The position numbers were made by a program, and so were the translations under genes. A stretch of DNA of 64,000 nt from the NCBI RefSeq assembly GCF_009727955.1, contig NZ_WOBR01000016.1, positions 1 through 64,000 on the forward strand. The letters run 5' to 3'. Shown piece after piece: positions 8,783 through 17,669 of the stretch; positions within the stretch are counted from its first letter, which is position 1; each line of letters starts with the position of its first letter. The stretch is from Aliivibrio fischeri. Its GTDB lineage: Bacteria > Pseudomonadota > Gammaproteobacteria > Enterobacterales > Vibrionaceae. The notes beneath the pieces were generated by a model. It did not search any database. It was not told the origin of the DNA and saw only the letters and a program-made list of their open reading frames with translations.

Positions 8783-9469
8783 ATGAATATTATTGAATTA
8801 TCGAACCTAACTTTTCACTGGCCAAATCAAACCGAACTAACAATAGACATTCCTTTTTTTACTCAAAAACAAGGAAATAAATTATTTATTAAGGGTCCTA
8901 GTGGAAGTGGTAAATCAACTCTATTAAGTCTCTTAACTGGCATTCTTTCTCCAACGTCTGGTTGTGTAAATATTAATGGCACAGATATCAATCAGCTCTC
9001 ATCAAATCAAAGAGACCGATTTAGAGCAGATAATATTGGCTATATTTTTCAGCAGTTTAATTTACTTCCTTATTTATCCGTTATTGATAATGTAATTTTG
9101 CCTTATCAATTTTCTTCAAAAAAAACATTATCTATAAAAGAATTACGCTTAGAAGCAACACGCCTTTTAACGCAGCTTCAATTGCCAGCTTCTCATTTTA
9201 ATAAACCCATTACTGATTTAAGTATTGGCCAACAACAACGAGTCGCGGCAGCAAGAGCTTTTATTGGAAAACCGAAATTAATTATTGCTGATGAACCAAC
9301 CTCAGCACTGGATCATGAGACTCGTTTTGCTTTTATTGAGTTGTTAATGAATGAATGTGAAAACAGTAACGCGAGTTTACTTTTTGTTAGTCATGACCCA
9401 AGTTTAGAATCTTTATTTGATCAAAGCATTGATTTAAGAGAATTGAATAAAGCAGGAGAAATATCATGA
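8783..9469 (+). CDS. ABC transporter ATP-binding protein (MacB/LolD type), Zrg zinc system
   Basis: The 228-residue ATPase has Walker A GPSGSGKS (38-45), signature LSIGQ (146-150) and Walker B LIIADE (166-171). It resembles MacB/LolD-type ATPases that pair with FtsX-fold permeases rather than the ATPase of the Znu importer. It overlaps the permease start by 4 bp. The ATG follows directly after the terminator-like hairpin with no strong Shine-Dalgarno sequence, so translation may be modest or depend on the hairpin region. Energising the Zrg zinc system is inferred from the operon. Confidence 0.85.
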   Translation: MNIIELSNLTFHWPNQTELTIDIPFFTQKQGNKLFIKGPSGSGKSTLLSLLTGILSPTSGCVNINGTDINQLSSNQRDRFRADNIGYIFQQFNLLPYLSVIDNVILPYQFSSKKTLSIKELRLEATRLLTQLQLPASHFNKPITDLSIGQQQRVAAARAFIGKPKLIIADEPTSALDHETRFAFIELLMNECENSNASLLFVSHDPSLESLFDQSIDLRELNKAGEIS

Positions 9470-10725
9470 TAGGCATTACAAAGTTAGCTTGGAAAAGTTT
9501 AGCTAATCGTAAAACAACTGTACTGCTTACTGTTGCAACCATTGCTATTTCAGTAATGCTATTAGTTGGTGTAGAACGTATTCGTACTGAAGCAAAAAAT
9601 AGCTTTGCTAATACGATTTCAAATACTGATTTGATTGTTGGTGCCCGCTCAGGTCAAGTAAACCTCCTACTTTATTCTGTTTTTAGAATAGGTAATGCGA
9701 CAAATAATATCGATTGGAAAAGCTATCAAGAAATCATTCATCAACGAGCGGTAAAATGGGCGATTCCTATTTCACTAGGAGATTCTCACAAAGGTTTCCG
9801 CGTAATGGGAACCAATCAAGACTATTTCCGTTTTTATCAATATGGAAAAAAACAGCCTCTTGAGTTTAAAGAAGGCAAACCATTTAATGGATTATTTGAT
9901 GTTGTGTTAGGTGCTGATGTTGCTAATAAACTCAATTATCATCTAGGGGATAAATTGGTTATTGCGCACGGGATCAGTGATAAGTCTTTTACCAGACACG
10001 ATAATTTACCTTTTACTGTCGTAGGTATTTTAAAACCAACAGGAACACCTGTAGATAAGACCTTACATGTTTCACTAGAAGCAATATCTGCCATTCATGT
10101 CGGTTGGGAAAGTGGAGCACATTTAGGCAATACTCCCGATGCAAAAATCTTAGAAAAACAAAAATTTGAACCTGCAGAAATTACAGCTTTCATGCTTGGA
10201 TTAAAATCAAAGATTCAAACCTTTGCCCTACAACGCTACATTAATGAATATTCAAAAGAACCACTTAGTGCCATTCTTCCCGGTATCGCATTACATGAAT
10301 TATGGGGAATGATGTCTGTGGCAGAACAAGCACTCTTAGCTGTATCTGTTTTTGTCGTTGCCGCAGGATTAATGGGAATGCTAACAAGCCTATTAACTAG
10401 CTTGCAAGAACGTCGTAGAGAAATGGCTATCTTGCGTGCAATGGGGGCTCAACCTAAGCATATTTTTATCTTATTGATTAGTGAGGCTGTCGTAATAACT
10501 AGCTTTGGGATCATAGTAGGCTTAATAGGGCTTTACTTATCCCTCAGTATTCTACAACCTATAATCCAGCAATATTATGGCATTGCCATTGAGTTGACCC
10601 TACCAACACTTTATGAACTCAAGCTACTTGGCCTTGTTTTGTGTTCAGGCTTTGTGATTGGCGTTATTCCAGCAATACAAGCTTACCGACACTCTTTAAG
10701 TGATGGCATGACAATAAGGTTATAA
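9466..10725 (+). CDS. FtsX/MacB-type ABC permease, Zrg zinc system
   Basis: The 419-residue inner-membrane protein has the MacB/FtsX layout. There is one transmembrane segment near residues 18-36, a large periplasmic domain (about 40-285), then three membrane segments near 290-312, 335-360 and 387-408. The cytoplasmic coupling motif RRREMAILRAMGA lies after the second segment. Such permeases usually act as mechanotransmission machines and not as classic importers. Its place in a Zur-controlled zinc operon is therefore notable. It overlaps the ATPase by 4 bp and is followed 11 bp later by the DUF3299 gene. Confidence 0.85.
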   Translation: MIGITKLAWKSLANRKTTVLLTVATIAISVMLLVGVERIRTEAKNSFANTISNTDLIVGARSGQVNLLLYSVFRIGNATNNIDWKSYQEIIHQRAVKWAIPISLGDSHKGFRVMGTNQDYFRFYQYGKKQPLEFKEGKPFNGLFDVVLGADVANKLNYHLGDKLVIAHGISDKSFTRHDNLPFTVVGILKPTGTPVDKTLHVSLEAISAIHVGWESGAHLGNTPDAKILEKQKFEPAEITAFMLGLKSKIQTFALQRYINEYSKEPLSAILPGIALHELWGMMSVAEQALLAVSVFVVAAGLMGMLTSLLTSLQERRREMAILRAMGAQPKHIFILLISEAVVITSFGIIVGLIGLYLSLSILQPIIQQYYGIAIELTLPTLYELKLLGLVLCSGFVIGVIPAIQAYRHSLSDGMTIRL

Positions 10726-10736
10726 GGACCCTTTTA

Positions 10737-11222
10737 ATGAAAAAGAAAATAATTATCTGCCTATTAATGCTGATGCCTTTTAGTGCATTCAGTAATGAGG
10801 TACTAAAACTTGATTGGATTGATTTGATTCCTGAACAAGAAAGAAATCAATTTGACTCGATGGGAATGCCTAAAATTGATCATAATGGTGGTCAAATGCA
10901 GCAATCTTTAGTGGGTTCGGTTAGACAAGAATTAAACGGAAGTATGGTAAAAATACCCGGTTTTGTGATCCCTTTAGAGGGCGACGATAAAATGATCACA
11001 GAATTCCTGTTAGTACCTTACTTCGGGGCGTGTATTCATGTTCCACCACCACCACCAAACCAAATTATTTATGTGAAATTCGAAAAAGGTGCTCCAATAC
11101 AGCAACTGTGGGATGTCATTTATATTGTTGGAAAGTTAAAAACAGAAACCATTGATAGCGAACTTGCTGAAACTGGTTATCTTATTGAAGGCGTTAGATT
11201 AGAAGAATATGACGACGAATAG
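10737..11222 (+). CDS. DUF3299 family periplasmic protein, last gene of zinc operon
   Basis: The 161-residue protein has a signal peptide (about 1-19, ending FSAFS). The mature part contains a striking conserved element, FGACIHVPPPPPNQ, with a single Cys and His followed by five prolines, plus an earlier IPGFVIPLEG. DUF3299 proteins commonly accompany FtsX-type ABC permeases; no activity is known to me. The Cys-X-His pair could bind metal. It is 11 bp behind the permease gene and ends the operon. Role in zinc uptake is inferred from position. Confidence 0.8.
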   Translation: MKKKIIICLLMLMPFSAFSNEVLKLDWIDLIPEQERNQFDSMGMPKIDHNGGQMQQSLVGSVRQELNGSMVKIPGFVIPLEGDDKMITEFLLVPYFGACIHVPPPPPNQIIYVKFEKGAPIQQLWDVIYIVGKLKTETIDSELAETGYLIEGVRLEEYDDE

Positions 11223-11236
11223 TTAACAAATATTTT

Positions 11237-11287
11237 ACACTGGTTTATTTTGTTTAGTTAAATATAATTAGATAAATAAACCAGTGT
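11237..11287. repeat. 13-bp perfect inverted repeat downstream of zinc operon
   Basis: ACACTGGTTTATT (11237-11249) is exactly complementary to AATAAACCAGTGT (11275-11287), with a 25-base AT-rich loop. It lies 15 bp after the DUF3299 stop. It may end the zinc operon on the plus strand and the micro-ORF at 11258-11350 on the minus strand, whose last codons form one arm. No U-run follows on either strand. Confidence 0.6.
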
Positions 11288-11350
11288 TACTGCATAAACA
11301 CTAACCAATGTAACGCTAAGTAGAACTTTCTTAAAATTTGAATCTTTCAT
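11258..11350 (-). CDS. Putative 30-residue single-span membrane micro-protein
   Basis: On the minus strand an ATG at 11350 is preceded by a strong purine-rich site (GGAGAGGGGAA). It opens a 30-codon frame starting MKDSNFKKV and continuing as a hydrophobic helix (LLSVTLVSVYAVTLVYL), then stop. The positive N-terminus followed by one span is typical of small bacterial membrane proteins. I do not recognise the family. The inverted repeat at 11237-11287 folds its last codons against sequence just past the stop. Supporting evidence is the ribosome-binding site and composition only, so it could be a chance frame. Confidence 0.5.
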   Translation of the reverse strand: MKDSNFKKVLLSVTLVSVYAVTLVYLSNYI

Positions 11351-11529
11351 TTCCCCTCTCCAACGTTATTAATCAACCAATTTATTTTAACAAAAAATTA
11401 TCATTTCAACACTAATTACCTGCTACTTTATTTGACTAACTCGCAAATATCGCTTTGAGATTAAAGTTTTTATTTTCAGCAACCGATAAGATAATGGGAA
11501 ATCATGTTAAATCGAAGCTAGGCGAACTC

Positions 11530-12429
11530 ATGAATACGCAGCAAACTATCATCACTAAAGATGAAACAACTAAAAAAGAACAACCAACTCATAAAAAAGA
11601 ACATTATGTAGTTAGCAGCGCTAGACGACTAAAAGAAATTGCAATTCAGCAAGGTCTTGCGGCCAATCTTCAGCCTCCAAAACCAGAAGAAACACTACTT
11701 AAACGTGCGTTATATCGTGAGAAATTATTGCGTGAACAACAACAACAAAATTTAGAAAAAATCGTAAAACTCGCTCACGATTATTGCAATGATGAAACCG
11801 CAGGCGATCCAGATCCTGATTGGCTACATCGTTTCTTTGAAATGGCAAAAGATATCCACGACTCATCAATGCAAAAACTGTGGAGCCAAATATTCAAACA
11901 AGAAGTGATCAGCCCTGGTTCCACTTCAATGAAAGCCCTTAAAGTTCTAAAAGACATGACCCAACGCGAAGCTCAAACATTTCAAAGAGCAGCTTCACTC
12001 GCATGTAGCTTTGGACAAGACAACAGTAAAAAACTCCTATTGGGTTATAAGTGTGCTGGTACTTTTTTTAATTTCTATAAAACCGATGGGCCTCAGCTCA
12101 TTCATTTAGGTAACTACAAACTACCTTATTCAAGTTTATTACTTCTTATTGAGTTAGGTTTACTACTTAGCACTGAACTAGAGTCAGGAGAGATTGAGTT
12201 TGAACCCGCCTTACCATTGCAATATCAAGGGAAGAACATCGCAATAAAACCAATGCAGAAAGGGTCTCGATTGGTATATTACCGATTTAGTCCTACTGGT
12301 GCAGAACTATGTAAACTGCTGGGTAATAAACCGAATGAAAATTATTACGATAACCTCATCAGTTTATTAAGTCAGAAGTTTATGGTTGAAACGGATGTTG
12401 CTGCAAAATCCATTTCAACGATGGCTTAG
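11530..12429 (+). CDS. TIGR03899 family protein (DUF2806-like)
   Basis: This cytoplasmic protein of 299 residues belongs, as far as I can tell, to the TIGR03899 family of unknown function. A basic helical N-terminus (VVSSARRLKEIAIQQG) and a charged coiled-coil-like segment precede a region with DPDPDWLHRFFEMAKDIHDS and LWSQIFKQEV, resembling DUF2806. The C-terminal half is mixed alpha/beta. The frame can be extended to a TTG at 11455 or an ATG at 11494. I prefer the ATG at 11530 because AGG precedes it by 7 bases. It stands alone, followed by a terminator. Confidence 0.7.
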   Translation: MNTQQTIITKDETTKKEQPTHKKEHYVVSSARRLKEIAIQQGLAANLQPPKPEETLLKRALYREKLLREQQQQNLEKIVKLAHDYCNDETAGDPDPDWLHRFFEMAKDIHDSSMQKLWSQIFKQEVISPGSTSMKALKVLKDMTQREAQTFQRAASLACSFGQDNSKKLLLGYKCAGTFFNFYKTDGPQLIHLGNYKLPYSSLLLLIELGLLLSTELESGEIEFEPALPLQYQGKNIAIKPMQKGSRLVYYRFSPTGAELCKLLGNKPNENYYDNLISLLSQKFMVETDVAAKSISTMA

Positions 12430-12465
12430 TTGTCTAAGTTAAAGATAAGCCTCAAAAATAATCAG

Positions 12466-12515
12466 AGCCCTAGATTGAATGATTCCAAAAAAATCACTAC
12501 TAGGGCTATTTTTTT
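12466..12515 (+). terminator. Intrinsic terminator between convergent TIGR03899 gene and cysC
   Basis: AGCCCTAG (12466-12473) pairs with CTAGGGCT (12500-12507) and is followed by ATTTTTTT. The 26-base loop can form a small inner hairpin. It ends the plus-strand gene; the reverse orientation lacks a good U-tract for cysC. Confidence 0.75.
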
Positions 12516-12518
12516 CTT

Positions 12519-13133
12519 CTAGATAATTGAACGTACTTTTAGCTCTTCTAAACACTGTTCAACTAATACTTCTATCGACTGAGTTCCTGCGGGCAAATCA
12601 ATTTCGGGGTTTAACGGTTGTTGATATTCAGAATCAATTCCTGTGAAATGCTTTATCTCACCTGCTCGTGCTTTTTTATATAAGCCCTTTGGATCTCTTT
12701 TTTCACACTCGTCCAGTGAGGTATTCACAAAAACTTCTAAAAACTCACCTTCAGGCAGTAACTCTCGAACCATTTGACGCTCAGCTCTATGAGGTGAAAT
12801 AAACGCACTTAATACAATAAGCCCAGCATCTGCCATCAACTTTGCAAGCTCACCAATACGTCTAATGTTTTCTTGCCTATCATGATCTGAAAAGCCCAAA
12901 TCTTTACATAAACCATGACGAACATTATCACCATCAAGTAAATAGGTATGATACCCAAGCTCTGCCAATTTACTTTCTAATGCACCTGCAATGGTTGATT
13001 TCCCTGCCCCCGATAATCCAGTAAACCAAAGCACCGCCGGTTTTTGCTTTTTAAGATCGGAACGAATTTCCTTTGTTACGGTATGCTGATGCCAAACGAC
13101 ATTCTCATCTTTTATTACTGATTGTACTGTCAT
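12519..13133 (-). CDS. cysC: Adenylylsulfate kinase CysC
   Basis: CysC phosphorylates adenosine 5'-phosphosulfate (APS) to PAPS with ATP, the second step of sulfate activation. The 204-residue protein carries the P-loop GLSGAGKST (39-47), followed by family motifs [34 protein letters not shown] and [20 protein letters not shown]. It is the last gene of the cysD-cysN-permease-cysC operon, 14 bp behind the SLC13 permease. Substrate would come from CysDN and the product would go to CysH, encoded at 23.8 kb. Confidence 0.96.
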   Translation of the reverse strand: MTVQSVIKDENVVWHQHTVTKEIRSDLKKQKPAVLWFTGLSGAGKSTIAGALESKLAELGYHTYLLDGDNVRHGLCKDLGFSDHDRQENIRRIGELAKLMADAGLIVLSAFISPHRAERQMVRELLPEGEFLEVFVNTSLDECEKRDPKGLYKKARAGEIKHFTGIDSEYQQPLNPEIDLPAGTQSIEVLVEQCLEELKVRSII

Positions 13134-13147
13134 GTTTCATCCTTGAA

Positions 13148-14875
13148 TTAAAATGGGAAAAAGTAAGGGATTAATGCTAATACCAGTACCGAATAAATAA
13201 TCGACATGGGTAATCCCACTTTCACATAATCGAGCAGTGTGTAATTGCCCACACTAAAAACGAGTAGATTGGTTTGATAGCCATAAGGGGAAATAAAACT
13301 GGCACTCGCCCCAAAAAGCACCGCCATAATAAAAGGCATGGGATCAACGCCATACCCCAATGCCATGCTATAACCAATAGGAAAAGCCAGTGCTGCTGCT
13401 GCATTATTGGTAATAAGTTCAGTCAACACCAATGTAATAAGATATACCGCAATTAATGCCCCCATCACTCCCCAGCCATTAAACAGCTCAATAAACATTT
13501 CACCTAATTGAACAGATAGTCCTGATGACAACATTAACTGTGCGATAGAAAGCGCTGCACCAACAATAACAACAATATCAATTGGGAATCGTCTGCGAAT
13601 TTCACCTAAATTAATAATACCTAGCGCTAGCATACCGAGTAGATAAGCAGAGAGTCCTTTAATAATAGGAAACACATCAAGTAAAGCAGCGGTAATCACA
13701 GCAGCAAAACCAACCAAAACTAAAGCACTCTTATCTCCATCCAGTTTTGCGGCTGAATCTAAATCACTGATAATGACGAATTCACGTTTTAGTTGTTGCT
13801 TGCTCTGTTCAAAGTCTTTGCCGGGAACCAAAATTAATGTATCCCCTGCTTGTAATTCAATTTTTCCTAATCCACCTTCAAGTCGTTCATGCCCGCGGCG
13901 AATAGCAACCACTACCGCGTCAAAGCGTTCTCTAAATTGAGCGGATTTAATGCTTTTTCCACGAATAGAGGCCGATTGGCTTACAACAACTTCAAGTAGG
14001 TTCTGTCCATTTAAATGATGCTGACCAAATAAGGTTAAACCATTAATTTCTTGTAACGTCGTAACACTTTCAATGTCTCCGCAAAACAGCAGCCTATCTC
14101 CAGCTAATAAAATCATATCTGGATCAACCGATGGTATGGTTTTTCCATTACGAATCACTTCCGCTAAAAACAGCTTACGCAATGCTCGAAGGTTATTTTC
14201 ACTGATTGATTTGCCTACTAGTGGTGAGCCACCTTCTACTCTTGCTTCTAAAAAATACGGTAATTCATCTTGATGACTTTCATCGTACTGAGGCAATAAA
14301 TAACTCAGTGGAATTAAAATCAATAAACCACCAAATAAAACGGCTAGACCAATCGTTGTAGGGGCAAAGAAACTTAAGCTCGGTAAACCAGTGTCTTCCA
14401 CAAAACTATTAATGATAAGGTTCGTTGAAGTACCAATTAACGTTAATGTTCCACCTAAGATAGCGGCATAAGATAGAGGAATAAGTAATCGAGAAGGTGC
14501 GTGACGTTGATTACGTTTTATTGCTCCAATCAATGAAACAACAACCGCTGTATTATTGGTAAAAGAAGAAAGTAAGGCAGTAGATAGACCTAATTTGCCT
14601 ACCACACTCCCTAACCTTCCTTCAGAAATATAACGCCCAACCCAACTGATAAGGCGTGTTTTTTCTAAAGCACAAGAACTTAAAATAAGCAGCACTAGCG
14701 TTAGCAAAGATGAATTAGTAAAGTTTTTTGCCAAGCTAGGTAAATCAATCATACCAAGCATAAAAGCAATAAATGCAGAACCTGCAAATATGACGCTTGG
14801 TTTTAACTTACTTGCCAATAAACTCACAATAATCAGAGTTAATAACGCCAGAACGAATCCTTGTTCCCATGCCAT
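13148..14875 (-). CDS. SLC13-family permease with two TrkA-C (RCK_C) domains
   Basis: The 575-residue inner-membrane protein has hydrophobic helices in both halves. Two RCK_C/TrkA-C regulatory domains lie between about residues 205 and 370; each contains the LxxGDxLLFCG or LQAGDTLILVPG pattern. SLC13-type motifs include SSFTNNTAVVVSLIGA and TLIGTSTNLIINSFV in the first half and ELITNNAAAALAFPIGYS in the second, the typical paired SNT/NN ion and anion sites. Family members carry sulfate or dicarboxylates with sodium. Its place between cysN and cysC makes sulfate the likely substrate. No CysPTWA-type importer is visible in this window. Confidence 0.88.
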   Translation of the reverse strand: MAWEQGFVLALLTLIIVSLLASKLKPSVIFAGSAFIAFMLGMIDLPSLAKNFTNSSLLTLVLLILSSCALEKTRLISWVGRYISEGRLGSVVGKLGLSTALLSSFTNNTAVVVSLIGAIKRNQRHAPSRLLIPLSYAAILGGTLTLIGTSTNLIINSFVEDTGLPSLSFFAPTTIGLAVLFGGLLILIPLSYLLPQYDESHQDELPYFLEARVEGGSPLVGKSISENNLRALRKLFLAEVIRNGKTIPSVDPDMILLAGDRLLFCGDIESVTTLQEINGLTLFGQHHLNGQNLLEVVVSQSASIRGKSIKSAQFRERFDAVVVAIRRGHERLEGGLGKIELQAGDTLILVPGKDFEQSKQQLKREFVIISDLDSAAKLDGDKSALVLVGFAAVITAALLDVFPIIKGLSAYLLGMLALGIINLGEIRRRFPIDIVVIVGAALSIAQLMLSSGLSVQLGEMFIELFNGWGVMGALIAVYLITLVLTELITNNAAAALAFPIGYSMALGYGVDPMPFIMAVLFGASASFISPYGYQTNLLVFSVGNYTLLDYVKVGLPMSIIYSVLVLALIPYFFPF

Positions 14876-14886
14876 AGTGACAGTCC

Positions 14887-16323
14887 TTAGCCTAAAAGCT
14901 TAGAAATATCTTTGGTTTCCCAATGTGGGAAGTGCTTACGAATTAACGCATTTAGCTCAATTTCAAACGCACTGATATTGTCATTAATTGGCTTAGTCTC
15001 ACTCAAATCAGATAGGTTTTGGATCATCCCAGCCCCTACCGTTACATTGGTTAGACGATCAATAAAAATAAACCCGCCAGTATCTGCACAATCTTGATAA
15101 CGATCTAAACTCACGGTTTCCGTTAACGATACATCACATAAACCAATACCATTCAACGGCAGCTCTTGAGTATCAAACTTTTCCAGACTATTAATGTTCA
15201 CTTGATGGTGAATAGCATCAATTTGACCAACGGTTTTCTTACCTGCAATTTTAATATCATATTGACGACCCGGTTCTAATCCTTTTTCCGTCATCCATAC
15301 AATCTCAGCTTTAAACTGATCCGTAGCTTGCAAGTTCGACTGTGATTTAACTAACAAGTCACCACGACTAATATCAATTTCATCCTCAAGTGTTAATGTC
15401 ACTGCTTGGCCTGCTTGAGCTGATGTTAAATCACCATCAAAAGTAACAATACGAGCGACTTTCGATTTTTTTCCTGATGGTAAAGCCACAATGTCATCAC
15501 CAACAGAAATTCCACCAGAAGAAACCGTACCAGCAAAACCACGAAAATCTAAGTTTGGACGGTTAACGTATTGCACAGGGAATCTAAACTCACCATTGCC
15601 TTTATCTGCATCAATATCCACATTCTCAAGTACTTCTAATAATGGTTCACCTTGATACCAAGATAGTGCCTCACTTGGGTTTACTACGTTATCTCCTTCT
15701 AATGCAGATAACGGTAAAATAGAAATATCTAAATTTGGGTTATTCAGTTTCTTAGAAAAAGCTAAGTATTCCTCTTTAATCTCTTCAAAACGAGATTGAG
15801 AATATTCAACTAAATCCATTTTATTCACAGCTACTACAAAATGACGAATACCAAGAAGGTTTGCGATATAAGAATGACGACGAGTTTGATCAAGCACTCC
15901 TTTACGAGCATCAATCAAAATCACGGCGACATTACAGGTTGATGCCCCCGTAGCCATATTACGAGTGTATTGCTCATGTCCCGGTGTATCGGCAATGATG
16001 AATTTACGTTTTTGAGTTGAGAAATAACGATATGCCACATCAATCGTAATACCTTGCTCACGCTCAGCTTGCAGGCCATCAACCAATAAAGCTAAGTCTG
16101 GACGCTCACCCGTAGTACCCACTCGTTGGCTGTCAGCATGAACTGCATCTAGTTGATCTGCATAGATTTGTTTTGAATCATGGAGTAATCGGCCTATGAG
16201 GGTACTTTTACCATCATCTACTGATCCACACGTTAAAAATCGAAGTAATGATTTGTATTGATGTTCTTTTAAATAAGCTTCAATACCAAGCTCTGCCAGT
16301 TGTTGCTCTACTGCACTATTCAT
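14887..16323 (-). CDS. cysN: Sulfate adenylyltransferase GTPase subunit CysN
   Basis: CysN hydrolyses GTP to drive APS formation by CysD. The 478 residues show the elongation-factor GTPase fold with G1 GSVDDGKS (33-40), G3 DTPGH (112-116) and G4 NKMD (167-170), followed by two beta-barrel domains. It is the second gene of the operon, 29 bp behind cysD and 11 bp before the SLC13 permease. It is a stand-alone CysN and not a CysNC fusion, since CysC is encoded separately at 12519-13133. Confidence 0.97.
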   Translation of the reverse strand: MNSAVEQQLAELGIEAYLKEHQYKSLLRFLTCGSVDDGKSTLIGRLLHDSKQIYADQLDAVHADSQRVGTTGERPDLALLVDGLQAEREQGITIDVAYRYFSTQKRKFIIADTPGHEQYTRNMATGASTCNVAVILIDARKGVLDQTRRHSYIANLLGIRHFVVAVNKMDLVEYSQSRFEEIKEEYLAFSKKLNNPNLDISILPLSALEGDNVVNPSEALSWYQGEPLLEVLENVDIDADKGNGEFRFPVQYVNRPNLDFRGFAGTVSSGGISVGDDIVALPSGKKSKVARIVTFDGDLTSAQAGQAVTLTLEDEIDISRGDLLVKSQSNLQATDQFKAEIVWMTEKGLEPGRQYDIKIAGKKTVGQIDAIHHQVNINSLEKFDTQELPLNGIGLCDVSLTETVSLDRYQDCADTGGFIFIDRLTNVTVGAGMIQNLSDLSETKPINDNISAFEIELNALIRKHFPHWETKDISKLLG

Positions 16324-16352
16324 TTATTTAATCCTTCCTTAGATGCCTGATA

Positions 16353-17261
16353 TTAAAAGTAACCTTGACGCTTCTTGAGCTCCATGGAGCCAGATGAATC
16401 ATGATCTATCGCTCGTCCTTGACGCTCACTGGAGGTCGCAACTAACATCTCTTCAATAATTTCAGGCAATGTATTCGCTTTTGATTCCACCGCTCCTGTT
16501 AATGGATAACAACCTAGAGTTCTAAAACGAATATCTTTATGTTGGATCTCTTCACCTTCTTCCAGTTTTAAACGCTCATCATCTACCATGATCAACATGC
16601 CATCACGCTCAACCACTGGGCGTTTCTCTGATAAATACAGAGGAACAATTTCAATATTTTCTAAATAGATGTATTGCCAAATGTCCAACTCAGTCCAATT
16701 TGAAAGCGGGAATACTCGAATACTTTCCCCTTTATTTACTTGTCCGTTATACGTATTCCATAACTCAGGGCGTTGATTTTTCGGATCCCATGTATGGTTT
16801 TTATCTCTAAATGAATAAACACGTTCTTTGGCGCGTGACTTTTCTTCATCACGACGAGCGCCACCAAAAGCAGCATCAAATCCGTATTTATTTAATGCTT
16901 GTTTCAAACCTTGTGTTTTCATGATATCGGTGTGTTTTGATGAACCATGCACAAACGGATTAATGCCCATTTCTAACCCTTCAGGGTTTTTGTGTACCAA
17001 TAGGTCAAAACCGTATTTTTCTGCTGTTTTATCACGAAATTCAATCATCTCTTTGAATTTCCAATCGGTATCAACATGAAGAAGTGGGAATGGGATCTTT
17101 CCTGGATAAAATGCTTTACGAGCTAAATGCAGCATCACTGATGAATCTTTACCAATCGAATACATCATTACAGGGTTATCAAATTCAGCTGCCACTTCGC
17201 GAATAATATGAATACTCTCCGCTTCTAGTTGCTGAAGGTGGGTCAATCGTTTTGCGTCCAT
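16353..17261 (-). CDS. cysD: Sulfate adenylyltransferase subunit CysD
   Basis: CysD transfers the adenylyl group of ATP to sulfate, making APS. The 302-residue protein is a PP-loop ATPase with SIGKDSS (35-41), the downstream [16 protein letters not shown] and the C-terminal [21 protein letters not shown]-like end typical of the family. AAAGGA precedes the ATG. It is the first gene of a four-gene sulfate-activation operon. Regulation by CysB is expected from the family; I could not assign a specific CysB site in the upstream region. Confidence 0.97.
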   Translation of the reverse strand: MDAKRLTHLQQLEAESIHIIREVAAEFDNPVMMYSIGKDSSVMLHLARKAFYPGKIPFPLLHVDTDWKFKEMIEFRDKTAEKYGFDLLVHKNPEGLEMGINPFVHGSSKHTDIMKTQGLKQALNKYGFDAAFGGARRDEEKSRAKERVYSFRDKNHTWDPKNQRPELWNTYNGQVNKGESIRVFPLSNWTELDIWQYIYLENIEIVPLYLSEKRPVVERDGMLIMVDDERLKLEEGEEIQHKDIRFRTLGCYPLTGAVESKANTLPEIIEEMLVATSSERQGRAIDHDSSGSMELKKRQGYF

Positions 17262-17669
17262 GTGCTTTTGTCCTTTAGGCTAAATTTGGTAATGGCTCCT
17301 GCTTCTGGTGATAGTCTTAACACTTCTTTTTATCGTTGCAGGCGGCGAATTGTCATTCCAATAAAACCACTATAGACGGGTTACTTTATTACCTGAAATT
17401 CTAAAATTTCATTTTTTATTCGATTTAATGCTAACGCAAAAAAATTAATGCGTTTCATTCAGAAAAAATAAAGAAAAAACGAGAAGGGAAAATCAAAATA
17501 TCGGTCGATAACATGGCTAACTAATTAATAATAAAGCTGTGATCTGATTACCATAAAGCGTACTGAAACAAGATCAACTGCACACATTGAGAGGCCAGTT
17601 ACATTTATAACATAGCCAATCTGTTATCTTATTGGCGCTTTTATGATTATCACCTTTTGGAGACACACT
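17262..17669. other. Intergenic region holding divergent cysD and cpdB promoters
   Basis: This 408-bp AT-rich gap separates cysD (leftward) from cpdB (rightward). I see no gene in it. On the plus strand TGTGATCTGATTACCA (17538-17553) has one perfect CRP half-site and a poor second half. TTACAT and TGTTAT, 17 bp apart near 17598-17626, could be a cpdB promoter. Two polypurine/A-rich blocks (17441-17500) lie in the middle. None of these sites is strong enough to list separately. Confidence 0.4.

Noticed and set aside
17538-17553. CRP site upstream of cpdB
   Set aside because: Only the TGTGA half matches; the second half (TACCA) fits poorly, so I did not list it as a site.
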